64,000 nt of DNA, from contig JBBJOW010000006.1 in assembly GCA_037724045.1 (NCBI GenBank), positions 1 to 64,000 of the forward strand, read 5' to 3'. This DNA comes from DATLGB01 sp037724045. GTDB lineage: Bacteria > Actinomycetota > Thermoleophilia > Solirubrobacterales > Solirubrobacteraceae. The position numbers and the translations under genes are program-made. Under the pieces are notes generated by a model that had not been told where the DNA came from, did not search any database, and worked only from the letters and a program-made list of their open reading frames with translations. Positions 23,112-31,799 of the stretch are shown piece after piece (the first letter of the stretch is position 1; each line of letters begins with the position of its first letter).

Positions 23112-23477
23112 CTAGCCGCGCCTGAGCTTGAACTTCGCGGTGGGCTGCTCGTCATCGTTGAGGAAGAGCGTGCAGCGGCGCTTGGCCATCGACTGGGGGA
23201 CCTCCTGCGTGAAACGCCGAATCGGCGAGATCGGCATGGTTCCCAGGGCGAGGTCGCCCTTGTCGCCGGTGAACGTCCTGCCGCAGTAGACGAAGAAGGT
23301 GATCGGCTCGCCGACGAGCTTCTTCGGGATCACGAAGACGAGCGGGTCGTCGCCCTTGCGGTAGTCGATGCTGAGCGAGTATCCGTTGCCCCGGTCCTTG
23401 TACCGGGCGGCGTCCGCGGAGGCCGGCGTCGCAAGCAGGGCAGCGAACACGATGATCAGAGCGGTGGATCGAAGCAC
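23112..23477 (-). CDS. Small secreted protein of unknown function
   Basis: 121 residues from ATG 23477 with a clear signal peptide (STALIIVFAALLATPASADA). The mature part is a compact basic domain with strand-like segments (YSLSIDYRKGDDPLVFVIPK, ITFFVYCGRTF), two cysteines that could form a disulfide, and a basic end (KFKLRRG). No family recognised. It is the first chromosomal gene after island 2 and ends 24 bases from the attachment repeat. It is transcribed away from the carbonic anhydrase gene, with which it shares an 80-base divergent promoter region. Confidence 0.75.
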   Translation of the reverse strand: MLRSTALIIVFAALLATPASADAARYKDRGNGYSLSIDYRKGDDPLVFVIPKKLVGEPITFFVYCGRTFTGDKGDLALGTMPISPIRRFTQEVPQSMAKRRCTLFLNDDEQPTAKFKLRRG

Positions 23478-23556
23478 GTCGCTGTCTTACCCAGTGGGGA
23501 AGTGGGGTAACGCCGGCCTCCAGTCAATCTCGAGTGGTTTGTGTACTTTGCCGGTC

Positions 23557-24048
23557 ATGTCCACCACTGACGAGCTGCTCAAGAACGCGAAGGCCTATCA
23601 GGAGTCCTTCGACAAGGGCGACCTGCCGCTGCCCCCCGGCCGCAAGATCGCGGTGCTTGCCTGCATGGACGCGCGGCTGAACGTGTACGGCCTGCTGGGT
23701 CTGCAGGAAGGCGACGCGCACGTGATCCGCAACGCGGGCGGCGTGGTCACCGACGACGAGATCAGGTCGCTGTCGATCAGCCAGCGGCTGCTGGGCACGG
23801 AGGAGATCGTGCTCATCCACCACACCGACTGCGGCATGCTGACCTTCACCGACGACGACTTCAAGCAGTCGATCCAGGACGAGGTCGGGATCAAGCCCGA
23901 GTGGGCGGCGGAAGCGTTCGGCGACCTCGACGCCGACGTGAAGCAGTCGCTGGCGCGCATCCAGGCGAGCCCCTTCATCCCCAAGAAGGACAACGTGCGC
24001 GGTTTCGTCTACGACGTGCACACGGGCGGGCTGCGCGAGGTCAGCTGA
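23557..24048 (+). CDS. Beta-class carbonic anhydrase
   Basis: Interconverts CO2 and bicarbonate in the cytosol. 163 residues from ATG 23557. Zinc ligands are Cys about 36 (in ACMDAR), His about 89 and Cys about 92 (HHTDCGM); the Asp-Arg pair of the active site is Asp about 38 and Arg about 40. VIRNAGGVVTDDEIRSL is also typical. This is the short form found widely in actinobacteria. It stands just before two glycosyltransferase genes but has no obvious functional link to them. Confidence 0.94.
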   Translation: MSTTDELLKNAKAYQESFDKGDLPLPPGRKIAVLACMDARLNVYGLLGLQEGDAHVIRNAGGVVTDDEIRSLSISQRLLGTEEIVLIHHTDCGMLTFTDDDFKQSIQDEVGIKPEWAAEAFGDLDADVKQSLARIQASPFIPKKDNVRGFVYDVHTGGLREVS

Positions 24049-24133
24049 GGGTCGCGTAGCGTCAACGCCCATCGTCCGCGCCGGAGGCCCGCACTACTAC
24101 ACGCTGCGCCCTGACTCGGCCGTCGGCGGGGAG

Positions 24134-25129
24134 GTGTACGAGCGCGAGCTGCTCGAGCGTCTGCCGGCGCACGGGGTCGAGGTGATCCTCGGGCTGCCGC
24201 GCGACCACGCCGCCCCGGCAACGGGCTGGGAGGTCGACGTCCTGCGCCACCGGCTCGGTCTGCACTGGGCCGCGGCGCCGCTCGTCTTCGGGCCCTACGC
24301 GCGACGGCTGCTGCGCCAGCGGCGAGTCGACCTGCTGCGCGGACACTCGGTCCGCCATACCGGGCCGGCGCTGCTGCTGGCCCGCGCGATCGCACGCTCG
24401 ACGGTCCCCGTGGTCCTGCACCACCATCACCTGGATCCGCGCTGGACGCGGCTGGAGACGGCGATCGCGCGGCGCGCGGACGCGGTCGTCACCGTCTCCG
24501 CGTACTCCAAGCGGGCGCTGGTCGCCGCGGGCGTCGACGCCGCGCGCGTGCACGTCATCGTCGAAGGCGTCGCCCGGCCGCCGGAGACCGACGGCTGGCG
24601 CGACGCGTGGGCGCCGACCGGCCTGCGACTGCTCTACCTCGGCCGGCTGGAGACGCGCAAGCGCCCCGGCGTGGCGATCGAGGCGCTGGCGCGCGCGGGC
24701 GTGGACGCCTCGCTCGTCGTGGCCGGCGACGGCCCGCTGCGCGCGCAGCTCCGAGCCGACGCCCGCAGCCTTGACGTGCGCTTCGTCGGCCGCGTGAGCG
24801 ACGCCGACAAGTGGCGGCTCTACGACAGCGCCGACGTGCTGCTCTTCCCCTCGACGCTCGAGGGGTTCGGGCTCGTGGTCGCGGAGGCGCAGTCGCGCGG
24901 CGTGCCTGTCGTCGCCGCGGCCGGCACCGCGACCTCGGAGGCGCTGAACCAGGATGCGAGCGGGCTGCTGGTGGCCCCGGACGCCGAGGCGTTCGCCGCC
25001 GCGATTCGCACGCTGGCCGACGCGACGCGCCGGGCGGCGATGGCCGCGCACGCGCGCACCTTCGCGGAGCGCTTCGACTGGGATCGCTGCGCGTCCGCAG
25101 TCGCCGACCTCTACCGGGAGCTGGCGTGA
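24134..25129 (+). CDS. Glycosyltransferase, family 4-like; start uncertain
   Basis: Transfers a sugar from an activated donor in the cytosol. From GTG 24134 it has 331 residues, but the same frame continues upstream to about 24065 with convincing sequence (VRAGGPHYYTLRPDSAVGG), including the donor/acceptor loop GGEVYERELL that family 4 enzymes have near residue 15. No ATG, GTG or TTG precedes it, so the real start is either non-canonical or hidden by a base error. C-terminal landmarks: LLYLGRLETRKRPG, FVGRVSDADKW, and FPSTLEGFGLVVAEAQSRG with its conserved Glu residues. The next gene overlaps by GTGA. Confidence 0.85.
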   Translation: MYERELLERLPAHGVEVILGLPRDHAAPATGWEVDVLRHRLGLHWAAAPLVFGPYARRLLRQRRVDLLRGHSVRHTGPALLLARAIARSTVPVVLHHHHLDPRWTRLETAIARRADAVVTVSAYSKRALVAAGVDAARVHVIVEGVARPPETDGWRDAWAPTGLRLLYLGRLETRKRPGVAIEALARAGVDASLVVAGDGPLRAQLRADARSLDVRFVGRVSDADKWRLYDSADVLLFPSTLEGFGLVVAEAQSRGVPVVAAAGTATSEALNQDASGLLVAPDAEAFAAAIRTLADATRRAAMAAHARTFAERFDWDRCASAVADLYRELA

Positions 25130-26151
25130 CCGACGTCGCGCTGCTCTCGCTCGCAAGCACCCGCGGGCTGCGCCAGTCCGACGACGCGCTCGCCGAGGTG
25201 CTCGCCGCGGCCGGCGTCAGCTGCCGGATCGTGCGGGTGCAACCGGGCCTGACGTGGCGGCTTCGGCGCCACATCACCGTCACGGATCTCGTCGAGGGGA
25301 TCGCCGCGCGCCGCGCGGCGCGCGCGACGAGCGACGCCCGGGCGGTGATCGTCTCCGGGGCCACCACCGCGCTGCTGCTGCGCCGGCCCACGGTGCCGTG
25401 GGCGATCCGCTTCGACTCGCCGACCGCGCTCAACCGCCCCGGCGCCTCAGGCGCCTGGCAGCGGTCGCGCGAGCGCCGTGTGCTTGCGAACGCCGATCTG
25501 CTGCTTCCAACCGGCGAAGCCGCGGCACGGGCCGCGGCGCCGCTCAGCGCCGGCACCACGACGGTGCGGCTGCCGATCCCCGTCGAGGTTCCGGCCGTGG
25601 AGGGCGGCCGCTGCGACGAGGTGGTCGCCTACGCCGGCTGGCTGTGGAAGCGGGGAATCGACGTGCTCTGCGAGGCGTGGCGGCAGGCCGCGCCCGCCGG
25701 CGCGCGCCTGGTGATCGGCGGCTGCGATCCCGGCGACGCGATCGCCTGGCTGGGGCGGCGCGGCGTCGCCGTCCCCGCGGGCGTCGAATGGGCCGGGCTG
25801 CTCCCGCGCGAGCAGTGGCTGCAGCGCGTCGGCCGCGCGCGCTGCTTCGTCAACGCGTCGCGGCGCGAGGACTACGGCATCGCCCAGCTGGAGGCGCTCG
25901 CGCTCGGCACCCCGCTCGTCACCGTCCCGTCACCGGGCGCGTACGAGGCGCTGCCGCTCGCCCGCCGTCTCGCCCCCGAGCTCGTCGCCGCCGACATGAC
26001 CCCGGCTGCGCTCGCTCAGGCCATCCGCGCCGGGCTGGCCTTCCAGGACGCGGACTTCGCCGAGCACGCCGCCGCCACCATGGCGCCCTACCGTCGCGAC
26101 GCCGTGCTCGCGATCGTCCGCCGGGACGTGCTGCCCGCCCTGGGCCTCTGA
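25126..26151 (+). CDS. Glycosyltransferase, family 4-like
   Basis: 341 residues from GTG 25126, coupled to the upstream glycosyltransferase. The N-terminal domain starts TDVALLSLASTRG with SDDALAEVLAAAG; the C-terminal donor-binding domain has VVAYAGWLWKRGIDVLCEAW, VEWAGLLPREQW and NASRREDYGIAQLEALALG, which contains the Glu-x7-Glu-like nucleotide-sugar motif. No membrane segment is predicted. With its upstream partner it probably works on a common glycan; the identity is unknown. Confidence 0.87.
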   Translation: MTDVALLSLASTRGLRQSDDALAEVLAAAGVSCRIVRVQPGLTWRLRRHITVTDLVEGIAARRAARATSDARAVIVSGATTALLLRRPTVPWAIRFDSPTALNRPGASGAWQRSRERRVLANADLLLPTGEAAARAAAPLSAGTTTVRLPIPVEVPAVEGGRCDEVVAYAGWLWKRGIDVLCEAWRQAAPAGARLVIGGCDPGDAIAWLGRRGVAVPAGVEWAGLLPREQWLQRVGRARCFVNASRREDYGIAQLEALALGTPLVTVPSPGAYEALPLARRLAPELVAADMTPAALAQAIRAGLAFQDADFAEHAAATMAPYRRDAVLAIVRRDVLPALGL

Positions 26152-26320
26152 CCAGATGGTTGATTTCGAATACTCCGTTGTCGTGCTTTCCCGTCAGGTG
26201 GATGCCGGGCGCCGACCGGATCCGAAGGGAATACGGACGTATTCACGAGGATTCGGGTGGCGATCCGGCGCCGCCTGGCGGGCAAGCACGCGCCACCCGA
26301 ATTTGGAATCACCCATCTAG
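26152..26320. promoter_or_regulatory. AT-richer leader with three inverted repeats
   Basis: 169 bases, lower in G+C than its surroundings. Elements seen: gaatac-ggac-gtattc (26229-26244), a perfect 12-bp inverted repeat attcgggtggcg/cgccacccgaat (26251-26262 and 26291-26302) and the palindrome catctagatg (26315-26324), which includes the start codon of the next gene. These could be operators or an attenuator-like structure controlling the glycosyltransferase at 26321. Confidence 0.55.
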
Positions 26321-27973
26321 ATGCCGGCTGTCTCGATCCTCATCCCCACCCAGGGCCGCCGCGACTATCTCGCGGTCGCGCTCGCCTCGCTCGCGCCGCA
26401 GCTCGCCGCGCATGCCGGCGACCTGATCGTCGTCGAGGACGGCGCGCGCGACGCCGCCACCGAAGCGCTGGTCGTCGCCGGCGGCGGCCGCTACCTCGCC
26501 CACGGCGCGCCGCGGGGGCCCAACGCCGCTCGCAACACCGCGATCGCGGCCGCACAGTCGGAGCTCCTGGTCTTTCTCGACGACGATGTCGAGGTGTGGC
26601 CCGGGTGGCTGGCCGCGCTGCTCGCAGCGGCCGCCGGCTGTCCCGACCACGAGGCCTTCGGCGGCCCGATCCGCGCTCGGCTGGAGGGCACCAACCTGCA
26701 AGCGTGCGGGCGCGAGCCGCCGCCGATCACCACGCTCGACCTCGGCCCGCAGGACACCGACGCCGAGCTCGTGTGGAGCGCCAACCTGGCCGTGCGCTCC
26801 AGCGCGCTCGAGCGCATCGGCAGCTTCGACGCCGGGCTTGGCATCTACGGCGACGAGGAGGACTGGCTGCGGCGGCTGCGGGCCGGCGGCGGGCGCATCC
26901 GGTACGTCGCCGGCGCCGGGGTCGACCACCGTCGCACCGGCGCCGACGCGCGCCTGGTGGGACTCATCCGCGCGGCCTACCGGCGCGGCCGCCACGGCCG
27001 TCGCTACGACGTCCACAAGGGCGTCGCGCCGGCCCTGACCACGGAGCTGCGCGTCTTCGCCGGGTGCCTGTGGCACGTCGGGCGCCGGCGCTGCGGCAAC
27101 GGCTTCGTCATGGCCGCCCACACGGCGGGCCGGATCGCCGAGTGGATCGACGACCCCAAGGCGCCGCCTGCCACCGACGTCGACTTCGCCTCCGGCCGCT
27201 CGGGCAACCTGTCGCGCCGCGCGCTGGCCGAGGGCAGGGTCAAGGACGCCGTCGCCGACCTGCTCACGGCCCCGGCGCGACGGCGCATCGTCGCGCAGGC
27301 GGGGCCGGCGCGCCGCGTGCTGGCCGTCGCGGTCGTCCGGCCCGAGCTGCGCGCCACGGCCGACCGCGCAGCCGCGCGGCTGCGCGGCTCCCGCCACCAC
27401 GTCGACCTCCGTCTCGTGGAGCCCCGGCCCGGGCTGGGGAAGTGGCAGAACCTCAACGCCGCGCTCGCCGGTGAGACGCTCTCGGACGTCGACTGGCTGC
27501 TGCTCTTCGACGACGACGTCGTCCTCCCGCGCCGCTTCCTGGACGCCTTCCTGACCTGCGCCGAGCATTTCGGCTTCGTCCTCGCGCAGCCCGCCCACGC
27601 CTTCGCCTCGCACGCCGCCTGGCCGATCACGCGCCGGCGGCCCGGTCTGCTCGCCCGCCGCACCCGTTTCGTGGAGATCGGGCCGGTCACGGCGCTCCGT
27701 GCTCCTGCCGTCGCCGAGCTGCTGCCCTTCCCCGACCTGCGCATGGGCTGGGGCCTCGACAACCACTGGGGCGCCGTCGCGGCGCAGCGCGGCTGGCCGC
27801 TCGGCGTCGTCGACGCCACTGCCATCCATCACCTGCGCCCCGTCGCGATCACCTACGACCGCGCCGGAGCCTTTGCGGATGCGCGCGCGTTCCTCGCAGA
27901 CCGGCCCTACGTCACCCGCGACGAGGCCGCGCAGACGCTCGCCGCCTACGAGCGCCTCAGCGACGCTCGATGA
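26321..27973 (+). CDS. Two-domain glycosyltransferase, family 2-like
   Basis: 550 residues from ATG 26321. The N-terminal domain (1 to about 300) is a GT-A family 2 enzyme: SILIPTQGRRDYLAVAL, the metal-binding FLDDDVEVWPGW and the catalytic-base region GIYGDEEDWLRRL. The C-terminal half (about 320-550) has a second GT-A-like pattern, DWLLLFDDDVVLPRRFLDAF, then MGWGLDNHWG. So it is probably two fused or duplicated transferase modules, perhaps for alternating sugar addition. The preceding 169 bases hold several inverted repeats. The 3' end overlaps the convergent glyoxalase gene by 17 bases. Confidence 0.88.
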   Translation: MPAVSILIPTQGRRDYLAVALASLAPQLAAHAGDLIVVEDGARDAATEALVVAGGGRYLAHGAPRGPNAARNTAIAAAQSELLVFLDDDVEVWPGWLAALLAAAAGCPDHEAFGGPIRARLEGTNLQACGREPPPITTLDLGPQDTDAELVWSANLAVRSSALERIGSFDAGLGIYGDEEDWLRRLRAGGGRIRYVAGAGVDHRRTGADARLVGLIRAAYRRGRHGRRYDVHKGVAPALTTELRVFAGCLWHVGRRRCGNGFVMAAHTAGRIAEWIDDPKAPPATDVDFASGRSGNLSRRALAEGRVKDAVADLLTAPARRRIVAQAGPARRVLAVAVVRPELRATADRAAARLRGSRHHVDLRLVEPRPGLGKWQNLNAALAGETLSDVDWLLLFDDDVVLPRRFLDAFLTCAEHFGFVLAQPAHAFASHAAWPITRRRPGLLARRTRFVEIGPVTALRAPAVAELLPFPDLRMGWGLDNHWGAVAAQRGWPLGVVDATAIHHLRPVAITYDRAGAFADARAFLADRPYVTRDEAAQTLAAYERLSDAR

Positions 27974-28328
27974 GCTCGACCCGGTAGCCGTCCGGGTCGC
28001 GCACGAAGCAGATCCGCGACCCGCCCTCACCGACGTGGTACGGCGGCTTCTCCGGCTCGATGCCGACGGAGGCCAGCTCGGCGAGGGTGTCGTCGAGGCC
28101 CTCCACCACGAGGGCGATGTGGTTGTAGCCGGTGCCCAGGTCGTAGGACTCGACGCCCGGGTTCCAGGTCAGCTCGAGCCGGTCGCCGTCGCCCGGCATG
28201 CCCATGAACACGTTGATCGCGCCGTCGGGGAGGTCCATCCGCCGCCGCTCCTCGAACCCCAGCTTGCCGTAGAAGTCGACGGCGGAGTCGATGTCGCCAA
28301 TCCGATAACAAGTGTGGATGAATTCCAT
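27957..28328 (-). CDS. Lactoylglutathione lyase-like glyoxalase I
   Basis: VOC-fold enzyme of 123 residues, ATG 28328. It opens MEFIHTCYRIGDIDSAVDFY (metal-binding His about 5) and contains LELTWNPG (Glu about 52), GYNHIALVV (His about 70) and the late DPDGYRVELIE (Glu about 118), the four metal ligands of glyoxalase I. Its length and order match bacterial GloA. Actinobacteria usually lack glutathione, so the thiol co-substrate may be mycothiol or another; that is inference. Confidence 0.85.
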   Translation of the reverse strand: MEFIHTCYRIGDIDSAVDFYGKLGFEERRRMDLPDGAINVFMGMPGDGDRLELTWNPGVESYDLGTGYNHIALVVEGLDDTLAELASVGIEPEKPPYHVGEGGSRICFVRDPDGYRVELIERR

Positions 28329-28366
28329 GTCTAACCGGGGGTTGACCGGCCGCGAAGCGCCGGTGT

Positions 28367-28385
28367 AAGGGGGCGAAGCCCCCTT
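28367..28385. terminator. Perfect GC hairpin between genes
   Basis: AAGGGGGC (28367-28374) and GCCCCCTT (28378-28385) with loop GAA. It lies between the divergent glyoxalase start and the stop of the secreted protein gene at 28419, so it probably ends the minus-strand PhoD operon. There is a TT after the stem on the plus strand only. Confidence 0.6.
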
Positions 28386-28418
28386 GGGACGAGTTCGGGC
28401 ACGGCCCGACCGTACTCG

Positions 28419-29339
28419 CTACTTCAGCCGCTTGACGCGCACCTTGGCCGATGCCTCCGCAGCGGGCGCGTCGGCGCCGACCCGCGTCCACAGCGTCGTG
28501 CCGCGCTTGAGCGCGACCTTCAGCGCCACCGCGCCGGCGGCGTTGCGCCGGTTGGCGCACGCCTTCGCGCCGTTGGCGGTGGGCTTCTTGCCGACGAACG
28601 CGGTGATCGACCCGGCCGCGGCGCCGCGCGCGACGATGCGGTACTTGCCGGCGCGCGTGATCTTCGTCCGGCGCCAGACCGTGGCCGCAGCCGGGCAGGC
28701 CGGCTGGGCGGGATCCTCGGCGGTCAGCGTGGCGCCGCCGAGCGGGACGCTCCTGACCTTGCCGACGGGCAGCCGCGGCGCCTCGCCCGCGACGTCGCCG
28801 GCGGGCGCATTGGTGGCGGGCAGCGCGACGGTGCGCAGCGACGCGACGGCGGCGGCCTCCGTCTGACCGGCGGTGCGGCCGATCTGGACCAGGCCCGCGG
28901 CACCCGCGGGCACGCGCGCCTCGACCGCTGCGGCGGACGTCGACCGCTCCCCGGCGGCCGGGCCGTCGCAGGCCTGCGCCTCGCGGGTCTCGGTGGACGC
29001 GTAGAGCGCGAGGTCAGGCACCTCGCTGGTGCCGCCACTCGGCGACGACGCCTCGACGCGAACGAGCTGCGGCGTGTCGGCGGCGGGAATCTTGAACCAC
29101 ACGGTCCTCGCGAACGACTTCGGGCCGAGGCAGCGCTTGATGCCCTTGTCCGCGGTGGCCTCGGTCAGGTCGACGAGGCCCTGCCTCTCTGCAGCGTTCT
29201 CCCCGTTGGAGTTGCCGGAGGTGAACTCCTGGAAATCCCCGGCGCCTCCCGGGGTGTCGTTGGCGGGCGCCGCCGCGAACGCGACGGCGGGCACCGCGAG
29301 CGCAACGACCCCGGCGCCGGTGATGAGCGCGCGGCGCAT
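28419..29339 (-). CDS. Secreted protein of unknown function, partner of the PhoD-like phosphatase
   Basis: 306 residues, ATG 29339 sharing one base with the phosphatase stop (TGATG). A signal peptide (RRALITGAGVVALAVPAVAF) ends near AAAPAND. The mature part is Ala/Thr/Val-rich with scattered cysteines, strand-like repeats and a lysine/arginine-rich end (RVKRLK); it resembles secreted beta-domain proteins of this group. No catalytic motif is visible. Coupled translation implies a role together with the extracellular phosphatase. Confidence 0.75.
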   Translation of the reverse strand: MRRALITGAGVVALAVPAVAFAAAPANDTPGGAGDFQEFTSGNSNGENAAERQGLVDLTEATADKGIKRCLGPKSFARTVWFKIPAADTPQLVRVEASSPSGGTSEVPDLALYASTETREAQACDGPAAGERSTSAAAVEARVPAGAAGLVQIGRTAGQTEAAAVASLRTVALPATNAPAGDVAGEAPRLPVGKVRSVPLGGATLTAEDPAQPACPAAATVWRRTKITRAGKYRIVARGAAAGSITAFVGKKPTANGAKACANRRNAAGAVALKVALKRGTTLWTRVGADAPAAEASAKVRVKRLK

Positions 29340-30964
29340 CAGCGGCCACCCTTCTTCCCGCCACGGGCGGCGGCTCGCTCGCGACGCGCGAGGTCGCGCT
29401 CCCCGTAGCGCTCCCAGCGCGCGCGGCGCTTGCGCAGGGCGGGGTTGGGCGCATCGTCGGAGGTCGGCTGCTTCTCCTGAGCGGGACCGGAGCGGAAGGA
29501 CCGGGACCCGCTGTCCTGGATCGGCGTGTTGGTGTTGACGGGCTGGCGCCACTTCGAGAGCGTGCGACTGGCGTCGCCCTCGACCTGGATGTCCGACACC
29601 CGGTAGGTGACCACGTTCTCCTCGGCCGTCAGGTCGATCTGCGCGTAGCCGTGATCGACGCCGTTGAAGGTCTTGATCCACGGATTGGACGCGTTGACGG
29701 CCTCCGACGGCACGGGCAGGCTCTCCGAGGTGATCGATCCGCCGATGTACTCCGTCGCCACCGACGTGTACGTGCCCGCCGGCGCCGGGCGCTGCGGGAC
29801 CTCGTTGCTCATGTACGTGTGGATGTCGCCCGTGAGGAAGACGACGTTCTTGATCTGCTCGGCCGCGATGAAGTCGAGCAGCTCGTTGCGCTCGGCCTTG
29901 TAGCCGTCCCACTGGTCGGGGTTGATGTCCTTGCCCGCGCCGGCCACGCCGACCTGCAGGGGCGCGATCATGACCTGATTGGCGACGATCTTCCAGGTGC
30001 TCGGCGACTCCTTCAGGCGCGCCTTGAGGTAGTCGAGCTGTCCGCGGCCGAGCAGGATGCGCGGCTGGCCGTCGAGGTCCCCTGTGCGGTACTGGCGCTG
30101 GTCGAGCATGATCACGTCCGCCATGCGGCCGTGCTGCCAGCGGTTGTAGATGCGAAACTGCTCGCCGGGGAACTGCATGCGCGGCAGCCACTCGAAGGAG
30201 ACGCGGTAGCCGGCGGCGCGCTGCAGGTCGCTCGGTCGCGGGTTGTTCTCCGTGTAGTTGTCCTCGACCTCATGGTCGTCCCAGATGTGGATCATGGGCT
30301 GCGTGCGATGCAGCTCGCGCAGCGACTTGTCTTCGCGGTAGATCCTGTAGCGGTCGCGGTAGGACTGCAGATCGACGGTCGGGAAGCCGTCCGAGCGCGT
30401 CTCGGTGTTCTCGTACTCGTACTGATAGTCGCCGAGGAACAGATAGAGGTCGAGCGGATCCAGCGCCGCCGCCTCCTGGTGGCCGTTGAAGAAGCCGACC
30501 GGGTAGTTCTGGCAGCTCGAGAACGCCATGCGCATCATCGCTGCGGAGTCCGCGGGCTTGGCGGTCTTGGTGCGGCCCACCGGGCTGTTGCCCTGCGCCG
30601 ACTCCCAGGCGTAGTGATAGACCGTGTCGGGCTGCAAGCCGCCGACGCGCGCCTTGAGCGAGCCGTCGATCGCGCGGCGGGTGGGCACGGTCACGGTCGC
30701 CACCGTGTTGTTCAGGCCCTCGTCGGTGGCGACGATCAGCCGGGCGCCCGAGACGGGACGGTCGGTGGTCAGGCGCGACCAGAAGGTGATGGCGTCAGCG
30801 GCCGGCTCGCCCGAGGCGACGCCGTCGGCGAACGTGCCGGGCCCGACGGCCGCCCTCTTGGTGAGCAGACGCCCCCAGGCAGAGGGGACGAACGCCAGGG
30901 TGGCGCCGGCGGCGGAGCCCTGGACGAGCAGGCGCCGGCGGGTCAGGACGCGGGGGGAAGACAT
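29339..30964 (-). CDS. PhoD-like alkaline phosphatase / phosphodiesterase, Tat-exported
   Basis: 541 residues from ATG 30964. The signal has a twin-arginine motif (TRRRLLVQGSAAGATLAF). Domains: N-terminal beta-sandwich (about 45-135), then a metallophosphoesterase with FSSCQNYPVGFFNGH, LDLYLFLGDYQYEY, HIWDDHEVEDNYTEN and FLTGDIHTYMSNEV, matching the Fe/Ca site of PhoD enzymes. It would release phosphate from phosphoesters or teichoic-acid-like polymers outside the cell. No clear Shine-Dalgarno precedes the start. It shares a 76-base divergent promoter region with the acyltransferase gene. Confidence 0.9.
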   Translation of the reverse strand: MSSPRVLTRRRLLVQGSAAGATLAFVPSAWGRLLTKRAAVGPGTFADGVASGEPAADAITFWSRLTTDRPVSGARLIVATDEGLNNTVATVTVPTRRAIDGSLKARVGGLQPDTVYHYAWESAQGNSPVGRTKTAKPADSAAMMRMAFSSCQNYPVGFFNGHQEAAALDPLDLYLFLGDYQYEYENTETRSDGFPTVDLQSYRDRYRIYREDKSLRELHRTQPMIHIWDDHEVEDNYTENNPRPSDLQRAAGYRVSFEWLPRMQFPGEQFRIYNRWQHGRMADVIMLDQRQYRTGDLDGQPRILLGRGQLDYLKARLKESPSTWKIVANQVMIAPLQVGVAGAGKDINPDQWDGYKAERNELLDFIAAEQIKNVVFLTGDIHTYMSNEVPQRPAPAGTYTSVATEYIGGSITSESLPVPSEAVNASNPWIKTFNGVDHGYAQIDLTAEENVVTYRVSDIQVEGDASRTLSKWRQPVNTNTPIQDSGSRSFRSGPAQEKQPTSDDAPNPALRKRRARWERYGERDLARRERAAARGGKKGGR

Positions 30965-31040
30965 GGGGAGCACGACAGCAGTCAACGCACTGGGGAGGCG
31001 AACCACGCGCCGGAACGCGAATTCTTCACAATTGGCCTTC

Positions 31041-31739
31041 ATGACGGAACTGCGAGCACAGCTCTACCGCGACGACCGGCCGGCGGCTGCGCTGGCGCCG
31101 TTTCACGCCTGGGCGCGGGCGAACGAGCCCGGCTGGACCTACACATTCGTGCGCATCCTGCTCACCCCGGTGGCGCTCGGGCTCTATCGCGCCCGGCAGC
31201 GCGGGCGGCGCAACGTGCCGGGCACCGGCGCGGTCATCCTCGCTCCCAACCACTTCTCCAACATGGACCACTTCTTCTGCGGCGTCTTCCTGCGGCGGCG
31301 CATCCGCTTCATGTCGAAGTCGCAGTTCTTCGGCAACAACCCGGTCCTCAGCTACGTCTTTCGCGTGTCCGGGCACTTCCCCGTGCGCCGCGGCCACCAG
31401 GACGACGAGGCGTTCGCGACGGCGCACTCGATCCTCGCGCTCGGCGGCTGTGTGGGCTTGTACGCCGAAGGCGGACGATCGCGCTCGGGCGGGCTCGGGC
31501 AGCCCAGGCCAGGGATCGGCCGGCTTGCGCTGGAGTCGGGTGTCCCGGTGGTCCCGGTGGCCATCCATGGCTCTTCGGGGGTCCGGGGCTGGAGGCGCGG
31601 GCGCTTTCCGCGCATCACGGTCAGCTACGGCGAGCCGCTCGCGCTCGATCCCGTGAAGGAGCCGACGCGCGAGCAGCAGCTCGCCGCCGCGGAGCAGATC
31701 TTCGAGCGCGTCCGTGCGCTCTACTCCGCGCTGAGCTAG
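31041..31739 (+). CDS. 1-acylglycerol-phosphate acyltransferase-like (PlsC family)
   Basis: 232 residues from ATG 31041, transferring an acyl chain to a lysophospholipid or related acceptor at the membrane. The HX4D catalytic motif is NHFSNMD (about residue 68); the acceptor-binding motif is YAEGGRSRSG (about 138). VVPVAIHGSSG and the middle FRVSGHFPVRRG are typical. One weak hydrophobic segment lies near residues 35-50. It is divergent from the PhoD-like phosphatase gene and not obviously in an operon. Confidence 0.88.
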   Translation: MTELRAQLYRDDRPAAALAPFHAWARANEPGWTYTFVRILLTPVALGLYRARQRGRRNVPGTGAVILAPNHFSNMDHFFCGVFLRRRIRFMSKSQFFGNNPVLSYVFRVSGHFPVRRGHQDDEAFATAHSILALGGCVGLYAEGGRSRSGGLGQPRPGIGRLALESGVPVVPVAIHGSSGVRGWRRGRFPRITVSYGEPLALDPVKEPTREQQLAAAEQIFERVRALYSALS

Positions 31740-31799
31740 GAGGGGTTCCTTTCGGTTGTGACACTCGACCCGACGACGGGCGCGGCGCACGAAGGTCGT

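Noticed and set aside
24062..25156. Long minus-strand open frames opposite the glycosyltransferases, acyl-CoA dehydrogenases and many other genes
   Set aside because: They are Arg/Ala-rich mirror frames expected in very GC-rich DNA and lack any domain pattern, while the plus strand encodes recognisable enzymes.
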